This document shows positions 8,863-17,859 of a stretch of 27,852 nucleotides of DNA, piece by piece. Source of the DNA: Chrysochromulina tobinii (Eukaryota; Haptophyta; Prymnesiales; Chrysochromulinaceae); assembly GCA_001275005.1 (NCBI GenBank), contig JWZX01003078.1, forward strand, positions 1-27,852. Direction: 5' to 3'. Position 1 is the first letter of the stretch; every line of letters starts with the position of its first letter. The position numbers were made by a program, and so were the translations under genes. The notes beneath the pieces are model-generated. The model did no database searches. It saw nothing but the letters and a program-made list of their open reading frames with translations, and was not told where the DNA came from.

Positions 8863-10911
8863 TCAGTCTTGCGAGTAGGCGGCTTCCATGTCTATTGCGC
8901 CACCGTCCTCCTCCAGCGCGGCCTCGATGCACGCCCGATCGTGCGGCATCAGGTCGGCAAGCGCCCGAAAGGAGGTGTTCGAGGTAGCGTAGCGCAGGTT
9001 GACGGCGTGGGATGTGTAGAGGCACGCGTAGTCGCCGACCTGCTGCGCCCAGCGCGAGTTCTGGTGGCCCGCCTTGAAGAGTTGTCCCCAATATGGATGG
9101 AAAGATTCATGACGCGCCTCGAGCGCCTTCACGAGTTGCTCAGTGAGCTGCGTATCCGTAGGGGCACATCGTGCGCGAGCATTATCAGTTTAGGCGCGTG
9201 ACGGACGGACAGGAGGGAAATGAGGGAGGCGATTGGATCGGGCGCGGTCCAAAAGGGGAGCGGTACCTTGCTCTGCTGATCGTAGAGCCGATCCTCCTCC
9301 GCCTCGAGTTCCGCGAGGGTGGCTGCCTCCGCTGCCGTCGCCGCCGCCATCTCTGCCGCCATCGCCGCTGCCTCTTTATCCTGGTCAACAGCAGCGGCTG
9401 CCGCAGCAGCTTTGGCGGCGGCCGCGGCCGCGGCATTCGTCGCCTCGGCGGAGGCGAGCACCTCGATGCGGCGTAGTTGCAGCCGCCTCAAGAGCAAGTC
9501 GAGCCCCGCGCGTGCCTGGCGCAGCCGCTGAGTCTCGCGCCGTTCGCCTGCGGAAAGGAAGGAGCAGTTGGGACGCGAGGTGTGCGGCGATCGGCAAGGG
9601 AGGGGGCTGGAGGGGGCAGCTCAACACCGCGAGTGCGCGCTAACCTTCCGAGCGCTCGAGCATCGAGACCTCGTGACACAGCTCGGGCACCATGAGCACG
9701 GTCCGCCAACCGAGCGTGCGCTTGGAGCGAAGGATGTCGGAGTACATGTGATCTCCGACGTACATGAGTGCTGAGCCCGTCTGCAGCCGCAGCATCCGGT
9801 GCAGGTGGTTCCAGTTGCCCCCCTGGAAGACCTTGCCCTCCGAGAGGGCGCGCTGTGCGAGGGCCTCCGAGCCCATCTCGATGTTCTGCAGCGAGGCATC
9901 AGCCGTGTTGACGCGGAAGATGGGCAGGTAAGGATCGAGCAGGAAGCCAGGCTTGCGAGCGCCGCAGATGACCAGATCAAAGTAGTTGAGCCAATGGGGG
10001 CCGAGGAGGAACTCGAGCACTACCTTCGTGTAGTCGTAGAGCGAGTTGGTGAGAAGGAAGACCTGCTTGCCACCCAGCTTCAGTTGCGAGAGCATCGCGG
10101 CGAGCTCCGGCGACTCGTAAATGTATTTGGCGGGCTCCACGGCCACCGGGTCTTTGATCTCTCCGTCGCAATGGCACAGGTCCACAGCACGCCGCACCTG
10201 CTGGTAGATGGTGGCGTATGACTGCAGCAGCTGCTCGGGGAACCGATCTTTGAGGTCGACAAGCTGACAAAATAGGCACACGTCCACGAGCAAGAAGTCG
10301 GTGTCGATGGATGCATATTCCGGCGGCGAGAAGGTGGGCTGGGCTTCGAAGGAGCGCGCGTAGATGGCCTTGCGCTCAGCTGATTCCAGCTTGGACAGAC
10401 CGTGGTAGGCGACCTTGACATACTTGTGCCGGTCGAGCTTGAGCACGTTGCCGCGCTGCTTGTCGATCAACAACCCTCGCTGATAGCGCTTGGGGTCGTA
10501 CTTGAACGACGCCACCTCTTTCGGATAACCCATCGCTATGAGCTTGCGCACCGCCCCATCATATGCGAGCAGGTCAAACGCGATCTTGTACTCGGCGAGA
10601 GTGTAGTCCAGGTCGAAGCCGACCGCCTGAATCTGGGCCATGTTTAGTGCACGGTTGCAGAAAATGCGCCGATCGAGGGAGCTGTCGGGACCGTATGTGG
10701 CTGTCGCCTCGAATGAAGGTATCGCGCCGCTGGTGCTGCTTATCGCTGCATACGCCGAAGACTCGACGGGCGATGGTTGGCACATGCGCGGGCTGCCGCG
10801 GCTGGCGGCGCCACACTGCTTCGTCGGTCGCATCTCCGGCACCCGAACCAAATATGCTGCCGCGAGAAAGGGATAAGGCAATAGGAAGACACGCATTTTC
10901 ACCATTAACAT
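8863..10911 (-). CDS. NT5C2-family HAD 5'-nucleotidase, three exons, N-terminal leader
   Basis: I joined three exons: 10911-9645, 9547-9267 and 9147-8863 (610 residues). Intron 1 runs from GTTAGC to a pyrimidine tract plus CAG; intron 2 runs from GTACCG to ACGCAG. Phases match and the sequence is continuous across both joins. HAD motifs are all present: DLDYT at 100-104 (catalytic Asp100, Asp102), LLTNS, the ARKPGF lysine, and YVGDHMYSD. This is the cytosolic purine 5'-nucleotidase (NT5C2) family, which hydrolyses IMP/GMP-type nucleotides. Exon 2 encodes an Ala/Glu-rich helix; exon 3 encodes the family's C-terminal block (FKAGHQNSRWAQQVGDYACLYTS is its core). The first 90 residues are extra: a hydrophobic leader (RVFLLPYPFLAAAYLV) then a Ser/Ala/Pro-rich stretch, like a bipartite plastid presequence. 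ATGs at 10911 and 10896 are both possible. Divergent from the methyltransferase gene. Confidence 0.88.
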
Positions 10912-11050
10912 CACGGAGCCATTCACTTCACACTCACGACGATGGGTCCGGGCGCTCAACACGCCGCTGCGCTGTGATGGGGGTCCCGCGAGGCGCAAGG
11001 ATTTCGTTCCGTCGGTACCGGTATGCTCCCGATGCGCTGGACTCCATAGA
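10912..11050. promoter_or_regulatory. 139-bp bidirectional promoter region
   Basis: It separates the divergent start codons of the nucleotidase and the methyltransferase. No TATA-like element is clear. Its left part is AT-richer than the coding flanks. Confidence 0.45.
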
Positions 11051-11869
11051 ATGGACGAAGGGCAAGCGCCGAGGACTCGGCGGCCGAGGACCTCGGTGGC
11101 GTCGCTGCTGCGTTGCGCGGTCGTGCTTGTGACCCTCGAAATTGTGCTGTGCGGAAAAGTGGGCGGTGGCAAGTCTAATGGGAAGTCGAATGGGAAGACC
11201 TTCAGTGTGACAGGCACCTGGGCACTCTCCGAAACATTCATCGAAAAAAGCCGCTGCAGCAATGCGACAAAGGGCAGCTCAGGTATCGACTGCGCATACA
11301 AGCTGGATGCACGGCTCGCAACATGTTTGGCACACTTTTTCCGTGGTCTGACCGTCACCGAGCTTGGCGCGGGTGTCGGACGCTATAAAACGCATGTTGA
11401 CAACAGTGGGATGGCGCGGGAATACGTCGCGTATGATGGCTTGCTCAACGTGGCCGAACTCACACAAGGGCGAGTGCAGCACGTCGATCTTACTGTTGAC
11501 ACCCCAACCTTGCGCCGTTCGGACTTTGCACTCTCCCTCGAGGTGGCCGAACACATTCCAGCAATGTTTGAGCAGACGCTCTTTCGGAACATCGATCGCT
11601 CGAACCGGTTGGGCATCGTCATCTCGTGGAGCAACATGGGATCATCGCAAAGCGCCCATGGCCACGTGAACCCAAAACGTAAATCACAGGTTAGGCAGCT
11701 GTTTGCTCCATGGGGCTACGTGGAGGATCGCAATGCTAGCGCTTATCTGCGCACGTGTGCGACCTTCCTTTACCTCAAGCGTGGCATTCAGGTCATGCGA
11801 CGCACGGCAACGGCCGCAAATACAAGCGGCACGAGCAGCTTGTGGACCATCTCGCCGGGGCGACGTTAG
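11051..11869 (+). CDS. Class I SAM-dependent methyltransferase with N-terminal signal/anchor
   Basis: A 272-residue intronless ORF. Residues 1-17 are basic and 18-34 hydrophobic (VASLLRCAVVLVTLEIV with a Cys at 34), so the protein enters the secretory pathway as a secreted or type II membrane protein. The Rossmann methyltransferase core is clear: motif I ELGAGVGRY at 104-112, an acidic residue after strand 2 (AYDG, Asp129), and SDFALSLEVAEHIP at 157-170. A further strand, GIVISWS, is followed by a His-rich HGHVNP element, seen in a group of uncharacterised algal and animal methyltransferases. Two or three Cys pairs would suit an oxidising compartment. The substrate cannot be told; small molecule or glycan are both possible. 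The final 25 residues are low complexity. Confidence 0.8.
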   Translation: MDEGQAPRTRRPRTSVASLLRCAVVLVTLEIVLCGKVGGGKSNGKSNGKTFSVTGTWALSETFIEKSRCSNATKGSSGIDCAYKLDARLATCLAHFFRGLTVTELGAGVGRYKTHVDNSGMAREYVAYDGLLNVAELTQGRVQHVDLTVDTPTLRRSDFALSLEVAEHIPAMFEQTLFRNIDRSNRLGIVISWSNMGSSQSAHGHVNPKRKSQVRQLFAPWGYVEDRNASAYLRTCATFLYLKRGIQVMRRTATAANTSGTSSLWTISPGRR

Positions 11870-12834
11870 GAAGCGCCACTGGTGAGACGCACTCGTGCCT
11901 CTGATGGAAGAAGCAGAAGATAGCCGAGAGGGTCGGCGGGCTCGATCGCTCCGTGGTGCCGTAGTGGTGCCGAGTTGGGCCCTTGGTGCGTGAAGATCAT
12001 GCAACCGGTGTTGGACACATAGATCATTATTACTGTCAGGCGAGCCTGCCAACCTGGTCTTCTGGGGTAGCGGCTTGTAACCACGTGCGTTCTCGAGAGA
12101 GCGTCCCGGGAGGGTACCTACACGCTACAGGGAGTTACTCCGCTCACGTCACGGGCCTTACGTCCCGTCCCGCAACCGGAACTCGCAACTCCGCGAACCG
12201 GCCGGGCGGTACGGTACCGCCGTAACCGTTGGCGGTATGTTGGCGGAAGCCGGAACCACGTGCCCCCGCGGCCGCGCCCCGTCAGGATGCTTACAGGATG
12301 CGTCTGTGCTCTGTCCCGCCCTCGCTGGGAGCGTCTCTCGCAATCTGCTATCTGGAACGGAAGAATCGCGCTGTCCGCGCTCCGGCCGGCCGGGGACAGA
12401 TGCCGTGAGATGCAGGCATGCAGCACGTTGGTGCATCACATCACAAGCAATCAAGCATGCGCGGCGTTGCTCCATACAAACGTCAAACCCAACTACATGA
12501 ACACAGGCGCCAAAACCAAAACCCCCAAATTCGTTACTCAGCAGACAGCACCGTCTCTCAGGCGTCGAGGCCGGGGTGCGGGGAGGGAAATCGATACGCG
12601 ACACCCCGAAATCGGCCGGCCATGCTGATTCTGATTGTGCTCAAGCTGCAACCGCCGGCCGGTTACGACGAACGGCTCCCGGACCGGCACGACGGCGAGG
12701 TGGGGCTTTAAGTCGATTCGTTAGCTCCGGTACCTAATTTTTTTCAGCTCAACGTACTTATCACAACGCGCGAATCGACATTCGATAATCGACACTGTCG
12801 GCCGGACCCAGCCGGACCGCCGGACCGTACGCGC
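11870..12834. other. Gene-poor spacer between convergent genes
   Basis: 965 bp between the 3' ends of the methyltransferase (+) and a small unknown ORF (-). Several overlapping frames of 80-150 codons are open on both strands (12118-12711), but none shows a domain and their composition does not favour one strand. A hairpin-forming inverted repeat lies at 12205-12221. Near 12800 the word CCGGACC recurs three times within about 30 bp, as it also does near 13710; both are spacer positions. Confidence 0.5.
12205..12221. repeat. Near-perfect inverted repeat (8-bp arms, 1-bp centre)
   Basis: GGCGGTAC, one G, then GTACCGCC. With so short a loop it is more likely a dyad binding site, or chance, than an RNA hairpin. 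Confidence 0.6.
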
Positions 12835-13263
12835 TCAAGCGCGGGAATACTCAAGCGAAGGTAGCAACGCCGTGAAGCCCGTCTTCCATGGCACGACTGG
12901 GATCGCCATTCCACCTTGGGCGGGTGACGACGTCGAATGTTGCACAAACGATCTGAAGAGTCCGCGGGGCTCGCTATGAGCGTGCGTGATGAAATTCTCG
13001 CTCACGCTGCCACGCGACATGATCAGCGGCCGCCCGTGCCATTGCGTCGAAAGTCCCATCGCCGTGCACGCTTCCGCTTCCGTGTGTGACTGCGCTCGTT
13101 GGAGTGTCGCTCGCATATCGAATTTGAATGGCTCGATTGGCTGGCGAAATTGGCTAAACGGCTTGCCTGACGTGAGCAATGGTTGGCTGGAGCTGCGTGA
13201 CAGCGCCATACCTTCGCGATTTGAATGCAATGTGGCAGCCACCGACGTCTCCTGAACGCCCAC
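12835..13263 (-). CDS. Small hypothetical protein
   Basis: A 142-residue ORF with no family I recognise. It is hydrophilic, without a signal peptide or membrane segment, and has a mixed, protein-like composition. Short aromatic-Pro segments occur (KPFSQFRQPIEPFKF at residues 34-48; a WKTGF motif near the C-terminus), which resembles small microtubule-associated ciliary proteins only in style. A TATAAG element sits at 13271-13266 on the same strand, just 5' of the first ATG. If that is the TATA box, transcription would start inside the ORF and the real start would be Met19 (13209). Competing frames overlap on both strands, so existence of the gene is uncertain. Confidence 0.45.
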   Translation of the reverse strand: MGVQETSVAATLHSNREGMALSRSSSQPLLTSGKPFSQFRQPIEPFKFDMRATLQRAQSHTEAEACTAMGLSTQWHGRPLIMSRGSVSENFITHAHSEPRGLFRSFVQHSTSSPAQGGMAIPVVPWKTGFTALLPSLEYSRA

Positions 13264-13875
13264 GCCTTATAGAAGTGGCCTAACCTATGCTGGCTTGTAC
13301 TTGTCGATGCTCGTATTGGGTCCCGCCCGCACGGCAGGCGAGGCGACACACTTGCCGTGCGAACGCTCCTTCTCTATACGTTCGCGAAAGCACCTGCCAT
13401 CAAGTAGAGAAGCACTCATAGGCACTCAGTGGCACTCAGAGGTACCTCGGTGGCACTCAGAACTCAGATGGCACTCACCCTTGGTCGGACGAGAGGAAGA
13501 GAGGAGGCCATCGAGAACCCATGGTACAAGTGAAACGAACCAACGAATACCAATACGATTATGTAATTCTTCCAGAAACGGAAAGGCGAGCACCTTGCGA
13601 ATTTGAGCACCGAGGCCAAGCAAGCAATCGTGTCGAAATGGGCTCGAAGCGGGACCTCACCCGACCACGCCAAGGCCCGATGATTAATCATGTTCTTATA
13701 CCCCCCGGGGCCGCCGCCGGACCCAACCGGACCCGCGCGCCCGCGCAGGATGAGGCGAACAAGACTGGACGTGCCGAGAACGGTCTACCGGGCCGCCTCA
13801 TGCACGTGAGGTAGCGAACTAAAGTCACTGTTGTGGCCGTGTAAGAGCCACAAACGCGCTCGGCTGTGGTCACTG
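13264..13875. other. Spacer between the MICAL-like gene and the small ORF
   Basis: 612 bp. It contains a cluster of five GCACTCA words at 13412-13477 and a GC-rich patch near 13700-13750 with CCGGACC words. Several short ORFs on both strands have no recognisable domain. Confidence 0.5.
13412..13477. repeat. Five-copy GCACTCA cluster
   Basis: GCACTCA occurs at 13412, 13422, 13432, 13453 and 13471, with spacings of 10, 10, 21 and 18 bp; most copies are preceded by G. The complement is TGAGTGC. It lies about 150-215 bp upstream of the small - strand ORF and may be a binding-site array or a decayed minisatellite. Confidence 0.7.
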
Positions 13876-16800
13876 CTAAGCCTCGTACTCCTCAGCTGTC
13901 GCCTTTCGCCATTCCCGGGTCTGTTGCTGCCATTGCTTGAGTGAAGTGGCGCTCTGCAAGTAGCGCGGCGGGATAGCAGCACGTCCTTTCCTCATACGCT
14001 TCGAATTGGGGTCGTCGAAGGATCGCACGACTCCCTGGATTACTTCGGGCAGATAGCGCGAGCACAGGTCAGATGTCCAGCCAAATCCGGGCTGGATGAT
14101 GCCTTTGTGGAAGCCCATCGGCGCAAGCATCATCACATCGTACGAGAAGCCACGCTCAAGCAAAGCCGCTTCCAAGCCCGATCGTCGCAGCACTTGCAGG
14201 GCCGAGCACACATCGAGCGCGCTGTGGAAGCCGCGATTAGAGCCAAGACCCTGAGGAGGAGGCGGCGCGCTTGCGTGAGGCAGTGGAGAGGGACGCCGCA
14301 GCTGAGGCAGCGGCGCGCGAGGGCGAAACAGCTCGGATGCGCGAGGAGGAGCGGCTCGAGCGCGAGCGGCTGGCCGAGGAGGCGTGCCGTCGTGCAGAGG
14401 AGGAGCGGCTCGAGCGCGAGAGGGTCGCTACAGTGGCGCGATTGACGGCCGCGTACGCAGAGGCCTTATACTGTACCTGAGGCCAAAAGGGCTCCAAGAG
14501 CGAGTCGCCTATCGGGAAGACGGGTACCAGCGCCTTCGCGCCGACGAACGCGCGCATATTACGCTCGAATTCTTTGCGCTGCTCATCCCGGGCATCAAAT
14601 TTGTTCTGCGCGATGGCATGCGACTGCTGCACCGTCGATTGGCCCGCCTTCAAGACCTCCAACTCGGCATCGAGGTTTGCACGCTGACCGATTTCGCTGA
14701 TGCCCTGGCCGGTAATGGCGGCGTAATCTTTGCGGTTGGCCCAGACTGCGGTGGCATAGGTGCGTGCTTGCAGAGAAATCTGCGCACAGAGGAGAGTCAG
14801 ACACAGGCCTAGAGTTGGTGAAGTGGTGCCTGGGGGCAATGCCTACAATCCTCACCTGATGCAGCTCGTCTTCAAGCTTGGCCGTCTCCTCTCTATGCCA
14901 CGCCAGCTGCGCGGCCGATAGCGCCGGCACGGCTTCGAGATCCATGCAAAGAGGCGAGTTCTGCGGCTGCGCTGCGCCGGGGCCAGAGAGGCCGAGCACG
15001 CGGAAAGGCGTGAGGCATCGAGCACGCGTAGAGAAGTCGAACAGCTTCACTGGGTGGAATGCACAGAAACGGGTTGTGGCCGGCAGCCGACAACACCTGC
15101 GAGGTGGGGCATGGCGGCGATCGGAACATGGTTGGCATGTGCGCAGGCAGGGTTGGCTCATTGGAGTTGGGTAGTGCCTGCTGTGAGGACGCAAATAGAA
15201 TCTGAAGGGTGGAGACGGCGCTGTTGGAGGCGGGGCATGGTGGGGAAAGGTGCGGCGAGACCAGAATCGCGGCAGGGCGGTGCGCTCACGTCGCCACGAC
15301 CCTCCCAAGCACCAGGAGCGCGTCCAAGTTGACATTCGCCGGGGAGAGGAGGAGGTCGACGGGTAGATCCTCACGCAGCACCCCTCGCTCGAGCAGGCAG
15401 CGCTTGCGCACGCAGGCAGCGATGTAGTGAGTCTCCCCTTTAAGGTACTCGAGGTTCTCGCAGTCCACGCCGTTCTGTTTGAGCGTGAGGAGCTCGCCGC
15501 CAAGGATGCGCACGAAAGAGCGCAGCCGCTTGCTCTCCTGCTCGGCAATGAGGAGGGAGGACAGTCGGGCCAAGCAGGACCGCGCCGGTGGGCAACACAC
15601 AGTTCTGTTCAACTTTGGGTTATGTGAGGGCGAGCCACACCTTGCATTCGGGATCGAGCTCGAGGTTGACGACGAGGCCGATGGCAGTGGCAAAGCGGTC
15701 GACGGTCTTCGTCACTCCCAGCCGCTTGCACGTGGGAGACCACTCGCCCTCTGCGAGTGCGAGCGCATCAAATTGCACCAGTCTGACATCCGAAGGCGCC
15801 ACCGCCATCGGGCCTAGGACGAACTCCTTGGATACCTCCGAGGTCGCCAACATATTATTAGCTCCCTGGAGCAGAGTGCGTGAGTAGTCGCCGATCTTTG
15901 TCGGTTTGAAATCGAGGGCGGACGCGTCCAGCTTTGGCTGCGAAGTTTTCGAGATAGCCGCAGCCGGCACTGGCGGTGCTGCTACTGCCGCCGCCCCTGC
16001 CGGTTGCGTCGCTCCCGCCGCCACCGCACTAGCGGTAGACTTGTCGCGCTTGGAGCTGCCGTTTTTGGGCGACTTCTTCTTTTTACGCTGGCTACTGGCC
16101 GCAGCGCTACCATCTGCGTGTGCGCGGTCCGAGTTTGCGAACATGGACGAGATCGCCAGCTTCTTGGTTCTCCCTTTGCCGCCGTTGCTTCTGTTGCTTC
16201 TCGGGGGCTCGGCGATCGGTGCGCCGGCGAGGGCGAGCTCGGACGCAGATGACGTGTCCTCGCCCTCCTCCTCCTCCTCCTCGTCATCCTCCTCATCGTC
16301 GTCCTCGTCGTCCTCCTGCGCGGCGGCAAACTTAGGCGACCGCGCCCAGGCCTTCCATCGGCCACCCACGCTGTGTGGCGTCGTCGGCGCCTGCACAGCC
16401 ACCAACTCGGAGCCGACGTGCAGCCTGACGCCGAATAGAAGCGCGGTCTTGAGCAGCACCTGGGTGAAATAAGAGGCGAGAAGGGTCGGAGTATGGGTAC
16501 AGGGCGGGGGCGGGGGGCGGGCATGGGCCACACAGGAGGTTGCATACACAAACTCGACCACGTGGTCTCACAGAGCACGGGCCACAAGGAGGCTGCATGG
16601 GCCAGCGGGCGAGCGCCGCAAACGAGAGAGGCTCTGTGCACAGCCCTCCCCACGGCAGCCCTCCCCTCCCAACGGCGGCGCACCAGTTGAATCTCGCGCG
16701 TGCCAAGGTGCAGCAGATCGCCGTGGTTGGTGAAACGCGGACAGTAGAGCTTCGCCCCGAATGACATCAGGTCGTCGGCGGTCTGCGAGGGTGCCGTCGA

Positions 16801-17780
16801 CTCGATTGACAAGATGAGAGGGTTGTAGTTGTGAAGGCAGGGATGGGTGGAGGGCGACGCGCAAAGGGTGGCGGGTTAGACTGCGCCTTCACCTGTGGCC
16901 AGAGCGTCAGGATGTTGACACGAGAGAAGGTCTCGCGCTTCTCGACGATGGTGACATCTATTCCGTACAGCAAGCACTCGACCGCACAGCGCAGCCCAAC
17001 GGGACCCGCACCGCTCACCACGACACGCAGCGGGCCGCTGCTCGCGCTGCCGCCGCCGGTTTGCGCTTCGAGCTTGACGAAGTTTCCGGGGAAGAGGCCC
17101 TTTCGCTTGCCGCACGTGCCTTCCCACCAGCCGTCAGAGCCCTGGTCAGTCACGAGCACGATATCACCAACGGCGAGCGACATTTCACCGCCCTGCTCGG
17201 CGTGGAAGGGCTGTATGCAGCGGCCCTTGGGCATTTCTGCGCGCCGCGCGCGCTGCTTAGAGAGTTCCTTGCACATCTGGCGTACACGAACGGGCATGGT
17301 GCGTTCGCCCGAGGCGAGTAGCGCATCGTACAGCGCCATGCCCCACGCATCCTTAGGCAGCTTTAACATCCGCCGGATGCGCGCAAAAGTCTTGATGACC
17401 GGCCCGATCTCATCTGCGTCCACAAAGTCCTGCCACACTGCGTGGTGATGTGCGAGCTTCTTTGGTGGGATTGGCGGGCCGGCTGGCTCGGCATCCTCGT
17501 CGACGGTCCCGGCTGCTTGACCTGCCAACTCTCTCACTCGCTCTTCGTGTGGGATGGGCTCCCCATCCACGGCTATTCCAATGCAGCCCGGGCCGCCACA
17601 GCAGCACAGCTCGGGCCGGCGGCCCGTTTTCTCACAAAGTCCGTTCTCGCGGCGCCACTTGATCTCGCGCTCATCCTCTTCCTCGGCGGGCTCGAAGGCA
17701 TGCTCCATCCGAGCGATGTACTCCTCCGCCGACAGGGCCTTCTGGCCACTGCCCAGCATGAGCGAGGCCAAGGACGCCAT
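13876..17780 (-). CDS. MICAL-type flavin monooxygenase with SH3 domain, seven exons
   Basis: I assembled exons 17780-16893, 16782-16684, 16459-15641, 15537-15290, 15096-14856, 14779-14477 and 14250-13876. Every intron is GT-AG, phases agree, and the product is 990 residues. Residues 110-180 match the helical start of the MICAL monooxygenase module (AVWQDFVDADEIGPVI). An SH3 domain follows at about 187-238 (ALYDY-like start CIQPFHAE, WWEGTCGKRKGLFPGNFV). The FAD Rossmann motif VVVSGAGPVGLR is at 253-264 with Glu280, then LTLWPQ and FGAKLYCPRF. The C-terminal FAD-binding signature IGDSLLEPFWPQGLGSNRGF, at about 855-874, spans the last exon junction. Animal MICALs use NADPH and FAD to oxidise actin methionines and disassemble filaments; a redox role on actin or another protein is inferred. 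No CH or LIM domain is present. A Cys cluster lies at 49-66 and a 175-residue low-complexity insert at about 373-550. Confidence 0.9.
16255..16320. repeat. Trinucleotide-rich tract encoding an Asp/Glu run
   Basis: TCC/TCG/TCA triplets on the + strand encode, on the - strand, residues 379-396 of the MICAL-like protein, almost all Asp or Glu. The tract should be prone to slippage and length polymorphism. Confidence 0.75.
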
Positions 17781-17859
17781 TCTTGAAAGCCCCTTGTGAA
17801 CAGGGGATCGACGATTTGGAAGATGCCTCTCCTGCCGATATAAAAAGCACGCTGAATAG
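17781..17859. promoter_or_regulatory. 79-bp bidirectional promoter region with TATA element
   Basis: Between the divergent MICAL-like and unknown genes. GATATAAAAAGC at 17837-17848 gives TATAAAAA on the + strand (17839-17846) and TATATC on the - strand. The + strand TATA is only about 20 bp before the first ATG of the rightward ORF, which favours a later in-frame ATG there. It is about 60 bp from the MICAL-like ATG. Confidence 0.55.

Noticed and set aside
12118-12711. Cluster of overlapping frames of about 80-150 codons on both strands
   Set aside because: Neither strand is favoured and none shows a recognisable motif; likely chance in a GC-rich spacer.
14271-14480. 69-codon + strand coiled-coil-like ORF rich in Glu and Arg
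   Set aside because: It lies within the last intron and flanks of the MICAL-like gene on the opposite strand and is too short and isolated to support.
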